9,504 nt of DNA from an uncultured Pseudomonadota bacterium (GCA_903890265.1 CAITAM010000560.1:1-9504); one strand, 5' to 3'; positions 1 through 7,644 are shown, numbered from the stretch's first letter. Numbers and translations are program-made. Notes: generated from the letters alone by a model not told the origin.

Positions 1-615
1 GCGCCAGCGCCTCGGCGCCACCATCGTCGCGCTGTCGGCGTGGCCGAAGCTCTCGAGGTGCTGATGACCCTGCGGATCGGTGCTGAGCGTGTACAGGTAC
101 AACCCGCCGAACATGTTGTCGGCCGCCTGGCGGGACGCACTGACGATGCGGTTCCCCTCCTTGACCCACGCGCCGTCGCCGATCGAGGTTGAGCCTCCGC
201 CGCTTTTCGCGAGCGCCTTCATCTCCCGGGCGTACTGCTCGAAGGATGGCGCGACGTGTTCGCCAATGACCCACATCAGCCCGGCCAGCAGCAGGCCGGC
301 AACGGCGGTCGCCCGCGCGATTCGCCAGACCGACACACCCGCCGCGCGGATCACCACGAGCTCGCTGCCGCGCGCCAGTTGGCCAAGCCCGAGCAGCGCG
401 CCGAGCAGAGCCGCCACCGGAATCATCTGGAACGCCTGCGCCGGCAGCAGCAGCGCGGTCACAATCAGCGCATCGACGAGGTCGTAGCTGCCGGTTCCGA
501 CGTCCTCCTGCTGGCTGATGAAGACAAAGAGCGTGGACAGCGTCAGCAGCACGGCCGCGGTGAGCGCCGTGTACCACAGCACGGTCCGCAGCAAGTACCG
601 GTCGAGCCGATTCAC
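1..615 (-). CDS. lptG: LptG, LPS export ABC transporter permease (partial, C-terminus outside window)
   Basis: LptG pairs with LptF as the inner-membrane permease of the LptB2FGC complex, which extracts lipopolysaccharide from the inner membrane and drives it across the periplasm. I translated 205 codons from a GTG start at 615. The N-terminus reads VNRLDRYLLRTVLWYTALTA, close to the LDRY start of known LptG proteins. A first membrane segment lies at about residues 12-34 and a second at about 48-80. It contains ALLGALLGLGQLARGSELVV (about 69-88), a strongly conserved LptG stretch, then a third hydrophobic segment at about 99-117. After IGEHVAP (117-123) the chain enters the periplasmic beta-jellyroll region (GDGAWVKEGNRIVSASR), where the window ends. 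The start overlaps the lptF stop by four bases (GTGA, 612-615), so the pair is probably translationally coupled. The reading frame is open to base 1; roughly 150 residues would be missing compared with the usual length of about 360. Confidence 0.95.
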   Translation of the reverse strand, partial: MNRLDRYLLRTVLWYTALTAAVLLTLSTLFVFISQQEDVGTGSYDLVDALIVTALLLPAQAFQMIPVAALLGALLGLGQLARGSELVVIRAAGVSVWRIARATAVAGLLLAGLMWVIGEHVAPSFEQYAREMKALAKSGGGSTSIGDGAWVKEGNRIVSASRQAADNMFGGLYLYTLSTDPQGHQHLESFGHADSATMVAPRRWR

Positions 616-1694
616 CGGCGCACCCAGCGCAGCGCCGTCGGATGCGCCTGCCGCCAGAGCAGGAAGGCAATCACGACGACGAGCCCGATATGCGCCCACC
701 ACAGCCCGGGCAGCGCGGCGATGACTCCCTTTTCGAGCCAGCTGCGCGTCGCGGTGAGGAGGTTCGCGTAGATGAAGTAGACGAGTACCCCGACGCCGAT
801 CTTCGCGTAGCGACCTTCACGGGGCTTGAGCTCGGCGAGCGGTACGGCGAGGAGCGCGAGCAGCAACGCCATCAGCGGCATCGACAGGCGCCACTGCAGT
901 TCTGCCACGTCGAGCGGCACGTGCGATCGGGCAAGGAGCGCGGTTGGCAGGGTCTCGACCCGCGCAGGTCCGGTCGCAGGATCGCCGAGCCGGATCGGAA
1001 TGCCGTGTACCTTGAACTCCATGCGCCGCAGTCGCGCAAGGCCCGGTGCGCCTTCGTAGCGCTCGCCGTCGTACAGCACGATGACCTGTACAAGCCCGCC
1101 TTCCTCCGCGTGCTGCGAGGCGCGGGCGGCCAGGGCGATCTCAAGGTGCCCGTCGACCCGGCGCTCGATGAACACCTTCCTGAGCTCGCCGTTGTCACCG
1201 GCCGACTCGGCATAGAAGACGCCCGTGCCGCCGGCGAACGAATGAAAGCGCCCGGGCACGAGCGCGCCGAACTGGGCGGCGCGAAGGGCGTCCCGCCGGA
1301 TCGTCTGAGCGTCATTGAACGCGCGCGGCGCGATCACGAGGGTCAGCCAGGCGAGCAGGAGAACCACGACCGACGCGAGCAGCAAAACCGGCCGCAACAC
1401 CCTGAGCGGGCCGATGCCGCAGGCCCGAATGGCCGTCATCTCGCTCTCGTGGTAGAGCCGGCCGAGCGACAGCATGATCCCGAGCAGCAGGGCGACCGGC
1501 ACGACCACGCTCAGGTTCTGTACCGACGTCAGCAGAATGAGCTGGCCGACCACGTGGTGCGGGTAGCGGTACTCGGCGGCCTGGCCGAGCACCTGCGCCA
1601 CCTGGTTCCCCACCAGAATGACCAGGAGGACCAGGGCGACAGCGGCTGAACTCAAGGCGACTTCGCGCAGGATGTACCGATCAAGCCGCCCCAC
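612..1694 (-). CDS. lptF: LptF, LPS export ABC transporter permease
   Basis: LptF is the partner permease of LptG in the LptB2FG transporter for lipopolysaccharide. From the GTG at 1694 it is 360 aa, the normal family length. The N-terminus VGRLDRYILREV is followed by membrane segments at about 12-33, 50-75 and 101-122. The conserved LGRLYHESEMTAIRACGIG (about 77-95) corresponds to the LGKLYTESEITVMHACG region of E. coli LptF. A periplasmic domain covers about 125-260. Three C-terminal membrane segments follow at about 268-288, 299-317 and 330-348. An in-frame GTG at 1727 would add 11 residues (VREAAAARGGC). I prefer 1694 because homologues begin near the LDRY motif, a run of six G lies three bases upstream of this GTG, and the 1727 GTG sits inside a perfect hairpin arm. 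The gene opens the divergent lptF-lptG operon and its stop overlaps the lptG start. Gene identity is very secure; the exact start is moderately so. Confidence 0.95.
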   Translation of the reverse strand: MGRLDRYILREVALSSAAVALVLLVILVGNQVAQVLGQAAEYRYPHHVVGQLILLTSVQNLSVVVPVALLLGIMLSLGRLYHESEMTAIRACGIGPLRVLRPVLLLASVVVLLLAWLTLVIAPRAFNDAQTIRRDALRAAQFGALVPGRFHSFAGGTGVFYAESAGDNGELRKVFIERRVDGHLEIALAARASQHAEEGGLVQVIVLYDGERYEGAPGLARLRRMEFKVHGIPIRLGDPATGPARVETLPTALLARSHVPLDVAELQWRLSMPLMALLLALLAVPLAELKPREGRYAKIGVGVLVYFIYANLLTATRSWLEKGVIAALPGLWWAHIGLVVVIAFLLWRQAHPTALRWVRR

Positions 1695-1723
1695 ACACCC
1701 CCCACGCGCTGCCGCCGCCTCAC

Positions 1724-1744
1724 GCACGGCCGTAACGGCCGTGC
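1724..1744. repeat. Perfect interrupted palindrome, 8-bp arms
   Basis: Arms GCACGGCC (1724-1731) and GGCCGTGC (1737-1744) are perfect inverted repeats around the 5-base spacer GTAAC. The element lies in the lptF/pepA divergent intergenic region, 30 bp upstream of the chosen lptF start and just upstream of a candidate pepA -10 element at 1751. It could be an operator for a dimeric regulator, or a hairpin in the lptF mRNA leader. It has no T-tract, so it is not a typical intrinsic terminator. The symmetry is seen directly; any function is inferred. Confidence 0.6.
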
Positions 1745-1747
1745 TCT

Positions 1748-1756
1748 TGCTACACT
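1748..1756 (+). promoter_or_regulatory. Candidate extended -10 promoter for pepA operon
   Basis: The bases TGC-TACACT match an extended -10 element: TG one base before a hexamer that agrees with TATAAT at four of six positions. No recognisable -35 lies 16-18 bp upstream; that space holds the right part of the 1724-1744 palindrome. Transcription from here would give pepA a leader of roughly 120 nt containing the 1843-1860 palindrome. This is a motif match only, in a region where a rightward promoter must exist somewhere. Confidence 0.35.
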
Positions 1757-1842
1757 TCCGCCGAGACCGACGGAAACGGAGCGCCGGACACGGCCGGACC
1801 CCGACCCGACTACGTTAAACCCAAAGCCGATGGCAAAGAAGC

Positions 1843-1860
1843 GTCGCGGTGCACCGCGAC
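1843..1860. repeat. Perfect 18-bp palindrome in pepA leader
   Basis: The half-site GTCGCGGTG (1843-1851) is followed immediately by its exact reverse complement CACCGCGAC (1852-1860). On DNA this is an uninterrupted dyad suited to a homodimeric or homohexameric binder. On RNA it would fold as a 7-bp stem with a TGCA tetraloop, ending 14 bases before the pepA ribosome binding site. It lies 25 bp upstream of the pepA start codon. It may be an operator or a translational control hairpin; neither is proven. Confidence 0.6.
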
Positions 1861-1874
1861 CTCTTGCCGAGGAC

Positions 1875-1878
1875 GGAG
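1875..1878 (+). promoter_or_regulatory. Ribosome binding site of pepA
   Basis: GGAG is spaced seven bases from the ATG at 1886, with a second purine-rich match GAGGA at 1869-1873. This is the best Shine-Dalgarno in the window and fixes the pepA start. Confidence 0.75.
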
Positions 1879-1885
1879 ATCCCAG

Positions 1886-3358
1886 ATGCAATTCACTGCG
1901 AGCCTTTCCCGCGGCGTCCGCCGCAGCGCCTGCGCCATCATCGGTGTCCACGACGACGGAGAGATCGGCGGCGCCAGCCGGGGCCCGGCCGACGCCGCGC
2001 TCGCGCGCAGGCTGCACAAGTCGCGGGATTTCAATGGCCGCGCGGGTGACACGCTGCTGCTGCCCGGGGACGGCGACAGTCGGCTGCTTCTGGTGGGCCT
2101 TGGCAGCAAGAAATCACTGAACCGGCGCACGTTCCGCCGGGCGCTGCGTGACGCCTCGGCAGCGCTGGTCCGCTCCGGTGCGGCTGACGCGGCGTTCTTC
2201 GTCGCTGCCCTCGAGGTCCCCGAGGTCGACGGCTATTACCGTGCGCGCTACGTTGCTGAACTGGTTGAGGCGGCGCTCTACCGGATTCCGGACCAGAAGA
2301 CCTCGGGCAAGCCACGCCCGAGTTCGCTGAAGTCCGTCACGGTCGTCGTCGCCGACAGCGCGGACCTTGCCGCTGCCCGACGCGGCGTCGCGGCCGGCGC
2401 GAGCCTCGCGGTCGGGCAGCGCCTGTCAAAGGATCTCGCCAACCTGCCCGCCAACGTCTGCACGCCGACCTACCTCGGCGCGGCCGCGACGCGTATGGCG
2501 CGCGGACAGCGCAATCTCAAGGTACGGGTACTCGGTCTCGCCGAGATCCGCCGTCTCAAGATGGGCTCCTTCCTGTCCGTTACCCGGGGCAGCGACGAAC
2601 CGCCCCGCCTCATCGTTGCCGAATACCGTGGTGCACCGGCCGCCAAGGCGCCGATCGTGCTGATCGGCAAGGGCATCACGTTCGACACGGGCGGCATCTC
2701 CCTCAAGGACCCGCCCGGCATGGACGAAATGAAATTCGACATGAGCGGCGCGGCCACGGTGCTCGGCACGATCGCAGCGCTCGCCGATGCCAAGGCGCCG
2801 GTCAATGTCACGGCCATCGTACCGACCTGCGAAAACATGCCGAGCGGCCGGGCAACGAAGCCGGGCGACATCGTCACCTCCATGTCCGGCCAGACCATCG
2901 AGGTTCTGAACACGGACGCCGAGGGGCGCCTGATCCTCTGTGATGCGATCACGTTCAGCCGTCGTTTCAAGCCGAAGGTCGTGATTGACGTCGCGACGCT
3001 CACCGGCGCCTGTGTTATTGCGCTTGGCAGCCATGTCAGCGGCCTCATGAGCAACGACGACCAGCTGGCGGACGCCCTGCTCGAATCCGGCCGTCGCAGC
3101 GGCGACCCCTGCTGGCGCCTGCCGCTCACCGACGACTACGCGGACCAGCTGCGGTCGAACTTCGCCGACATGGCGAATATCGGCGGCCGCGAAGCCGGAG
3201 CCATCACGGCCGGCGCCTTCCTGTGGAAGTTCGCGGCCGGGCTCACCTGGGCGCACCTCGACGTCGCGGGTACCGCGTACCAGACCGGTGCCGCGAAGGG
3301 CAGCACCGGCCGGCCGGTCTCGCTGCTGCTCGATTACTGCCTGACCCACGGGCGATGA
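1886..3358 (+). CDS. pepA: PepA, leucyl (cytosol) aminopeptidase, M17 family
   Basis: This is a 490-aa cytoplasmic dinuclear-metal exopeptidase that removes N-terminal residues, preferring leucine and other hydrophobics, in peptide turnover. The N-terminal macro-like domain spans about 1-160 and the catalytic domain about 175-490. The signature NTDAEGRL is at 342-349. The metal-binding and catalytic set is complete: Lys262 and Asp267 in GKGITFDTGG, Lys274, Asp285 in KFDMSG, Asp344, Glu346 and Arg348. The spacing of these residues matches E. coli PepA (270, 275, 282, 293, 352, 354, 356) with a constant offset of eight. Length is close to the 503 aa of E. coli PepA. The ATG at 1886 has a strong ribosome binding site. 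The stop overlaps the holC start (ATGA, 3355-3358). In E. coli PepA is also a DNA-binding protein with regulatory roles, which makes the palindrome just upstream of this gene notable, but autoregulation here is only inference. Confidence 0.97.
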   Translation: MQFTASLSRGVRRSACAIIGVHDDGEIGGASRGPADAALARRLHKSRDFNGRAGDTLLLPGDGDSRLLLVGLGSKKSLNRRTFRRALRDASAALVRSGAADAAFFVAALEVPEVDGYYRARYVAELVEAALYRIPDQKTSGKPRPSSLKSVTVVVADSADLAAARRGVAAGASLAVGQRLSKDLANLPANVCTPTYLGAAATRMARGQRNLKVRVLGLAEIRRLKMGSFLSVTRGSDEPPRLIVAEYRGAPAAKAPIVLIGKGITFDTGGISLKDPPGMDEMKFDMSGAATVLGTIAALADAKAPVNVTAIVPTCENMPSGRATKPGDIVTSMSGQTIEVLNTDAEGRLILCDAITFSRRFKPKVVIDVATLTGACVIALGSHVSGLMSNDDQLADALLESGRRSGDPCWRLPLTDDYADQLRSNFADMANIGGREAGAITAGAFLWKFAAGLTWAHLDVAGTAYQTGAAKGSTGRPVSLLLDYCLTHGR

Positions 3359-3810
3359 GCGACGCCGCGGCCGCGCCGAGGGTCGATTTCTACGTGCTGG
3401 AATCGGCGGATGCGCGCACGCGCCTGAACTACGCCTGCCGCCTGGTCGAGAAGGCCTACCTTGCCGGGCAGACTCTGTACATCGCGCTCGACGACGACGC
3501 GGCGGTTGAGGCACTCGACGAGTACCTGTGGACCTACTCCGAGCGCAGCTTCGTGCCACACGAGCGCTTGGGCGCGGGCGATGCCCCGGTGCTGCTCGGC
3601 GTCGGGGTGCCGGCGCCGGCGCCGGCGCGGGTACTCGTCAATCTTGCCGCCGAGCCGCCGGCACGGTTCGCGGACTTCGAACGCGTTGCCGAATTCGTCG
3701 ACGCCGATCCGGCACGACGCGACCAGGGCCGGCGGCGGTTCGCCTTTTATCGCGATCACGGCATCCGCGCCCAGACCCACAACGTCGGTGGCGACGCCGC
3801 GCGCGGCTAG
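3355..3810 (+). CDS. holC: HolC, DNA polymerase III chi subunit
   Basis: The product is 151 aa, the usual size for chi, a clamp-loader accessory protein that pairs with psi (HolD) and links the polymerase III holoenzyme to single-stranded DNA-binding protein. The N-terminus VDFYVLESADARTRLNYACRLVEKAYLAGQTLYIALDD (10-47) gives the expected fold start. LDEYLWTYSERSFVPHERLGAG (54-75) closely matches LDEALWARPAESFVPHNLAGEG of E. coli HolC. Further on are DAPVLLG (76-82), VLVNLAAEPP (93-102), FERVAEFVD (108-116) and the closing FYRDHGIRAQTHNV (131-144). A Pro-Ala repeat at 86-91 (PAPAPA) sits in the variable loop before VLVNL. The ATG overlaps the pepA stop, with no clear ribosome binding site, so translation is probably coupled. 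The order pepA-holC-valS is the conserved gammaproteobacterial arrangement, which supports the call. Confidence 0.93.
   Translation: MSDAAAAPRVDFYVLESADARTRLNYACRLVEKAYLAGQTLYIALDDDAAVEALDEYLWTYSERSFVPHERLGAGDAPVLLGVGVPAPAPARVLVNLAAEPPARFADFERVAEFVDADPARRDQGRRRFAFYRDHGIRAQTHNVGGDAARG
3609..3626 (+). repeat. Three tandem GCCGGC hexamers in holC
   Basis: Three perfect head-to-tail copies of GCCGGC encode the Pro-Ala repeat (PAPAPA, residues 86-91) in the variable loop of HolC before VLVNL. Whole-hexamer gain or loss would keep the frame. The repeat is seen directly; length variation between strains is only a possibility. Confidence 0.6.
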
Positions 3811-3850
3811 CCGCCAGGCACTACTGACCCGAGACCACGACCGGACCATC

Positions 3851-6727
3851 ATGCAGCACGACGACACGACGACGACCGACGCCCAGGGCATGGCGAAAAC
3901 CTATGCGCCGGCAGACATAGAGACGGCCATTTACACCCGCTGGGAGACCGAGGGGTGTTTCCGTGCCAGCGGCAGCGGCACGCCCTACTGCATCGTGATC
4001 CCTCCGCCGAACGTGACCGGCACCCTGCACATGGGGCACGCCTTCCAGGACACGATCATGGATGCCCTCACCCGGTACCACCGCATGCAGGGTGACCGGA
4101 CGCTGTGGCAACCGGGCACCGACCACGCCGGCATCGCCACGCAGATGGTCGTCGAGCGGCAGCTGAACGCCGAGGGTCTGACCCGGCACGATCTCGGCCG
4201 CGACGCCTTCATCGAGCGGGTCTGGCGCTGGAAGGAGCAGTCCGGCGGCACGATCTCGCGGCAGCTGCGTCGCTTAGGCGCCAGCGTCGACTGGAGTCGC
4301 GAACGCTTTACGATGGATGAGGGCCTGTCCCACGCCGTCACGGAAACGTTCGTCCGCCTGCACGAGCAGGGCTTGATCTACCGCGGCAAGCGCCTCGTCA
4401 ACTGGGATCCGGTACTGCACACCGCGCTGTCGGACCTCGAGGTGCTGCCACACGAGGAGAAGGGCAGCCTCTGGCACCTGCGCTATCCGCTGGAGGACGG
4501 CACGGGCGCACTCGTCGTGGCCACCACGCGTCCCGAGACGATGCTGGGCGACACCGCGGTGGCCGTCCACCCGGAAGACGAGCGCTACCGGCACCTCGTG
4601 GGGCGCCGCATTCGCCTGCCCATCACCGGCCGCCTGGTGCCGATCGTCGCCGACGACTACGTCGATCCGGCTTTTGGCACCGGCTGCGTCAAGATCACCC
4701 CCGCACACGACTTCAATGACTACGAGCTCGGCCAGCGTCACGACCTGCCGCTGCTCAACATCTTCGATCGCAACGCGCAGATCATCAGCGCCCCGGACGG
4801 TGACGATGCCCAGTCGCTCGCCGCGTTTGCGGCGATCCCCGAGGAACTGCGCGGCCTTGCCCGCGAGGCCGCGCGCAAGGCCGTGCTCGCGCTGCTGGAG
4901 GCGGCGGGTGCGCTTGATCATGTCGATCCGCATACCCTGATGGTCCCGCGTGGCGACCGCAGCAACGCGGTGATCGAGCCGTGGCTTACCGACCAGTGGT
5001 ACGTCAGCATCGCGCCGCTCGCCGGGCCGGCGATACGCGCGGTCGAGGACGGCCGGATCCGCTTCGTGCCTGAAAACTGGAACCGCACCTACTTTGAGTG
5101 GATGCGCGGCATCAAGGACTGGTGCATCAGCCGACAGCTGTGGTGGGGTCACCGGATCCCGGCCTGGTACGACGAGGAGGGCAACATCTACGTCGCCCGC
5201 GACCGCGCGGGCGCTGAAGCACAGGCCCTTGCACGGCACGGCAGCGCGGTACCGCTGCGCCAGGACGACGACGTGCTCGACACGTGGTTTTCGTCGGCGC
5301 TCTGGCCGTATTCCACGCTGGGCTGGCCGGCAGAGACCCCCGAGCTCTCCGTCTTTTACCCGACCTCGGTGCTGGTCACGGGCTTTGACATCATCTTCTT
5401 CTGGGTCGCCAGGATGATCATGCTCGGCCTGCATTTCATGGGCGACGTGCCGTTCCGCGAAGTCTACGTCCACGGCCTCATCCGCGATTCCGAAGGCCAG
5501 AAGATGTCGAAGTCGAAGGGTAACGTGCTCGACCCCCTCGACCTGATCGACGGCATCGGCCTTGAGGAACTCGTCAGGAAGCGCACCAGCGGCCTCATGC
5601 AGCCGCGCCTCGCGCCGGCCATCGAGAAGGCGACCCGCAAGCAGTTTCCGGAGGGCATCGCGGCCTACGGAACCGACGCGCTGCGCATGACATTCGCGTC
5701 GCTCGCCACGCTGTCGCGTGATATTTCCTTCGACGTTGGCCGCATCGAGGGCTACCGGAACTTCTGCAACAAGCTGTGGAACGCGTCGCGCTACGTCCTG
5801 CTGACGGCCGAAGCCCACGGCTACGACGGCGGGGCGACGGCGGCCAAGGTCTCGAGCGGCGAGCTCGCTGACCGCTGGATCACAAGCCGGCTCCATGCGC
5901 GAGTCGCGCGCGCGCGCCAGGCGTTCGCCGACTACCGCTTCGATCTCGCCGTCCAGGAGCTGTACGAGTTCACGTGGTACGAGTTCTGTGACTGGTACCT
6001 CGAGTTCACGAAGGCGACGCTCGCGCGTGCGGAGCAACTCGGCAGCGACAAGGGGCCGACGCTGGCCACCCTGCTCGGTACGCTGGAGTCGCTGCTGCGT
6101 GCCCTGCATCCCCTGATGCCGTTCATCAGCGAGGAAATCTGGCAGCGGGTGGCGCCGCTCGCCGGCACCAAGCCCGCCTCGGCCGCCGCGACGATCATGT
6201 CCGCGCCCTACCCGGCGGGAGGCGAGGGCGTGGCCGACGTCGATCGCGAGATGGACTGGGTGATGGCGTTCATCCTCGGCGTGCGGCAGGTCCGCGGTGA
6301 GATGGACATTCCGCCGAGCCGGCGCTTCACCGTCCTCGTCGCCGGCGCGACGCCGGCCGATCTCAGCCGCCTCGAGGCAAGCCGGCACCTGATCGAGAAG
6401 CTGGCCAATATCGACGGCGCGCGCGCGCTCACCGCCGGCGAGCCGGAGCCGGAGTCCGCCGTGGCGCTCGCCGGCCACCTGCGCCTCCTGGTACCGCTGA
6501 AGGGACTGATCGACGTGGCGCAGGAAGTCACCCGCCTCGAGAAGCGTCTCGCCAAGGCGCGTGCCGAGCGTGACAAGGCGCACGCGAAGCTCTCGAACGG
6601 CAACTTCGCGGCGCAGGCGCCGGCGGCCGTGGTCGCGCAGGAGCGTGAGCGCCTCGCGGGCTTTGAGCGCGACTGCGCGGCCCTGGAAGACAACCTCGTC
6701 CGGCTGCGCCGGCTGGCCGACGGATGA
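3851..6727 (+). CDS. valS: ValS, valyl-tRNA synthetase
   Basis: ValS is a class I aminoacyl-tRNA synthetase that charges tRNA-Val and edits misactivated threonine. From the ATG at 3851 it is 958 aa (E. coli 951). The Rossmann catalytic domain carries the HIGH-type motif HMGH at 60-63, within PPPNVTGTLHMGH, and KMSKS at 551-555. The inserted editing domain (roughly 195-420) has TTRPET at 225-230 and GTGCVKITPAHDFNDYE from 276. The anticodon-binding helical domain includes NKLWNASRY around Trp643. A C-terminal coiled coil runs from about 886 (LIDVAQEVTRLEKRLAKAR) and is the ValS tRNA-binding arm. The alternative ATG at 3890 aligns exactly with the E. coli N-terminus (MAKTYAPADIE versus MEKTYNPQDIE) and would give 945 aa. 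I kept 3851 because it has GGA five bases upstream and all 13 extra codons end in G or C, whereas 3890 has AGGG only one base away. The stop overlaps the moxR start (ATGA). Confidence 0.97.
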   Translation: MQHDDTTTTDAQGMAKTYAPADIETAIYTRWETEGCFRASGSGTPYCIVIPPPNVTGTLHMGHAFQDTIMDALTRYHRMQGDRTLWQPGTDHAGIATQMVVERQLNAEGLTRHDLGRDAFIERVWRWKEQSGGTISRQLRRLGASVDWSRERFTMDEGLSHAVTETFVRLHEQGLIYRGKRLVNWDPVLHTALSDLEVLPHEEKGSLWHLRYPLEDGTGALVVATTRPETMLGDTAVAVHPEDERYRHLVGRRIRLPITGRLVPIVADDYVDPAFGTGCVKITPAHDFNDYELGQRHDLPLLNIFDRNAQIISAPDGDDAQSLAAFAAIPEELRGLAREAARKAVLALLEAAGALDHVDPHTLMVPRGDRSNAVIEPWLTDQWYVSIAPLAGPAIRAVEDGRIRFVPENWNRTYFEWMRGIKDWCISRQLWWGHRIPAWYDEEGNIYVARDRAGAEAQALARHGSAVPLRQDDDVLDTWFSSALWPYSTLGWPAETPELSVFYPTSVLVTGFDIIFFWVARMIMLGLHFMGDVPFREVYVHGLIRDSEGQKMSKSKGNVLDPLDLIDGIGLEELVRKRTSGLMQPRLAPAIEKATRKQFPEGIAAYGTDALRMTFASLATLSRDISFDVGRIEGYRNFCNKLWNASRYVLLTAEAHGYDGGATAAKVSSGELADRWITSRLHARVARARQAFADYRFDLAVQELYEFTWYEFCDWYLEFTKATLARAEQLGSDKGPTLATLLGTLESLLRALHPLMPFISEEIWQRVAPLAGTKPASAAATIMSAPYPAGGEGVADVDREMDWVMAFILGVRQVRGEMDIPPSRRFTVLVAGATPADLSRLEASRHLIEKLANIDGARALTAGEPEPESAVALAGHLRLLVPLKGLIDVAQEVTRLEKRLAKARAERDKAHAKLSNGNFAAQAPAAVVAQERERLAGFERDCAALEDNLVRLRRLADG

Positions 6728-7644
6728 GCCCGACTGACGCCACGACGAGCGCACTCGGGCGCGCGCTCGCGGCGCTGAACGGCGTCATCCTCGGCAAGGA
6801 TCGCGAGGTCCGGCTCGCCCTGACCTGCCTGATCGCGCGCGGGCATCTCCTGCTCGAGGACGTGCCCGGCGTCGGCAAGACGACCCTGGCGCAGGCACTC
6901 GCCCGCGTGCTCGGGCTCGGCTACCGGCGGATCCAGTTCACGAGCGACCTGCTGCCGGCGGATGTGATCGGCGTGTCGGTCTACGAGCGCGACAGCGGCC
7001 GGTTCTCCTTTCACCCCGGCCCCGTGTTCGCGGAACTGGTGCTGGCCGACGAGATCAACCGGGCGACGCCGAAGGCGCAGAGCGCGCTGCTCGAGGCCAT
7101 GGAGGAACGTCAGGTGACGGCGGACGGCATCACGCACCCGTTGCCGGACCCCTTCTTCGTGGTGGCGACGCAGAACCCCAGCCATCAGCTCGGCACGTAC
7201 GCGCTGCCGGAATCCGAGCTTGACCGGTTCCTGATGCGCCTGAGCCTCGGCTTCCCGCCACCCGTGCTCGAGCGCGAGTTGCTGACGGGAATCGACCGGC
7301 GCGAGCTGATCGGCAGCCTGCGCCCGGAACTCGACGCGCGCGCCGTGCTCGGCGCCCAGGCGAGTGCGCGGGCAGTGCACGTCGCCCCGGCCCTGCTCGA
7401 CTACGTGCAGGCACTGCTCGCCGCCACCCGGGCGGCACCGGGCGGCCTGTCGCCGCGGGCGGGCCAGGGCCTGATCCGCGCCGCCCGTGCCTGGGCGCTG
7501 CTGCACGGGCGCACGGCCGTCCTGCCGGAGGACGTGCAGGCGGTCTTCGTCGCCGTGGCATCGCACCGTCTGGCGGCGGCCGACGGCAGCGAGGACGCCG
7601 AGGCCCGCGCCACGGCGCTGCTGCGGGGCGTCGCCGTTGCCTGA
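6724..7644 (+). CDS. MoxR family AAA+ ATPase
   Basis: This 306-aa cytoplasmic ATPase belongs to the MoxR branch of AAA+ proteins (AAA_3 family). These are thought to act as chaperone-like partners of proteins encoded next to them, often with von Willebrand A or DUF58 domains. Visible motifs are Walker A DVPGVGKTT (46-54), Walker B LVLADE (105-110) followed by INRATPKAQSALLEAMEERQVT, sensor 1 VVATQNP (146-152), and DRF (167-169), an arginine-finger-like position. A C-terminal lid contains LSPRAGQGLIRAARAWALL, typical of the family sensor 2. All nucleotide-binding residues are present, so it should be active. The ATG overlaps the valS stop by four bases, implying coupling to valS translation. 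The DUF58 gene follows within 29 bp. The specific substrate is unknown. I give no gene symbol because moxR itself refers to methanol oxidation in other bacteria. Confidence 0.94.
   Translation: MSPTDATTSALGRALAALNGVILGKDREVRLALTCLIARGHLLLEDVPGVGKTTLAQALARVLGLGYRRIQFTSDLLPADVIGVSVYERDSGRFSFHPGPVFAELVLADEINRATPKAQSALLEAMEERQVTADGITHPLPDPFFVVATQNPSHQLGTYALPESELDRFLMRLSLGFPPPVLERELLTGIDRRELIGSLRPELDARAVLGAQASARAVHVAPALLDYVQALLAATRAAPGGLSPRAGQGLIRAARAWALLHGRTAVLPEDVQAVFVAVASHRLAAADGSEDAEARATALLRGVAVA

Noticed and set aside
1749..1774. TTCCG ... CGGAA inverted repeat in the intergenic region
   Set aside because: Five-base arms with a 10-base spacer are easily found by chance.
1809..1836. Possible leftward promoter for lptF: TTGCCA (1831-1836 on the minus strand), 16-bp spacer, CGTAGT
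   Set aside because: The -35 hexamer is good (five of six) but the -10 matches at only three positions and the leader would be over 100 nt; too weak to list as a feature.
1830..2120. Open frame beginning MAKKRRGAPRPL upstream of and overlapping pepA
   Set aside because: It has no ribosome binding site, most of it lies in another frame of secure pepA coding sequence, and it shows no recognisable domain.
4274..6754. An 826-codon open frame on the minus strand across valS, plus long antisense frames over lptF (642-1649, plus strand) and pepA/holC (2426-3559, minus strand)
   Set aside because: Long antisense frames are expected in high-GC coding DNA. Their translations are Arg/His/Gln/Val-rich, match no family I recognise, and sit exactly opposite secure genes.
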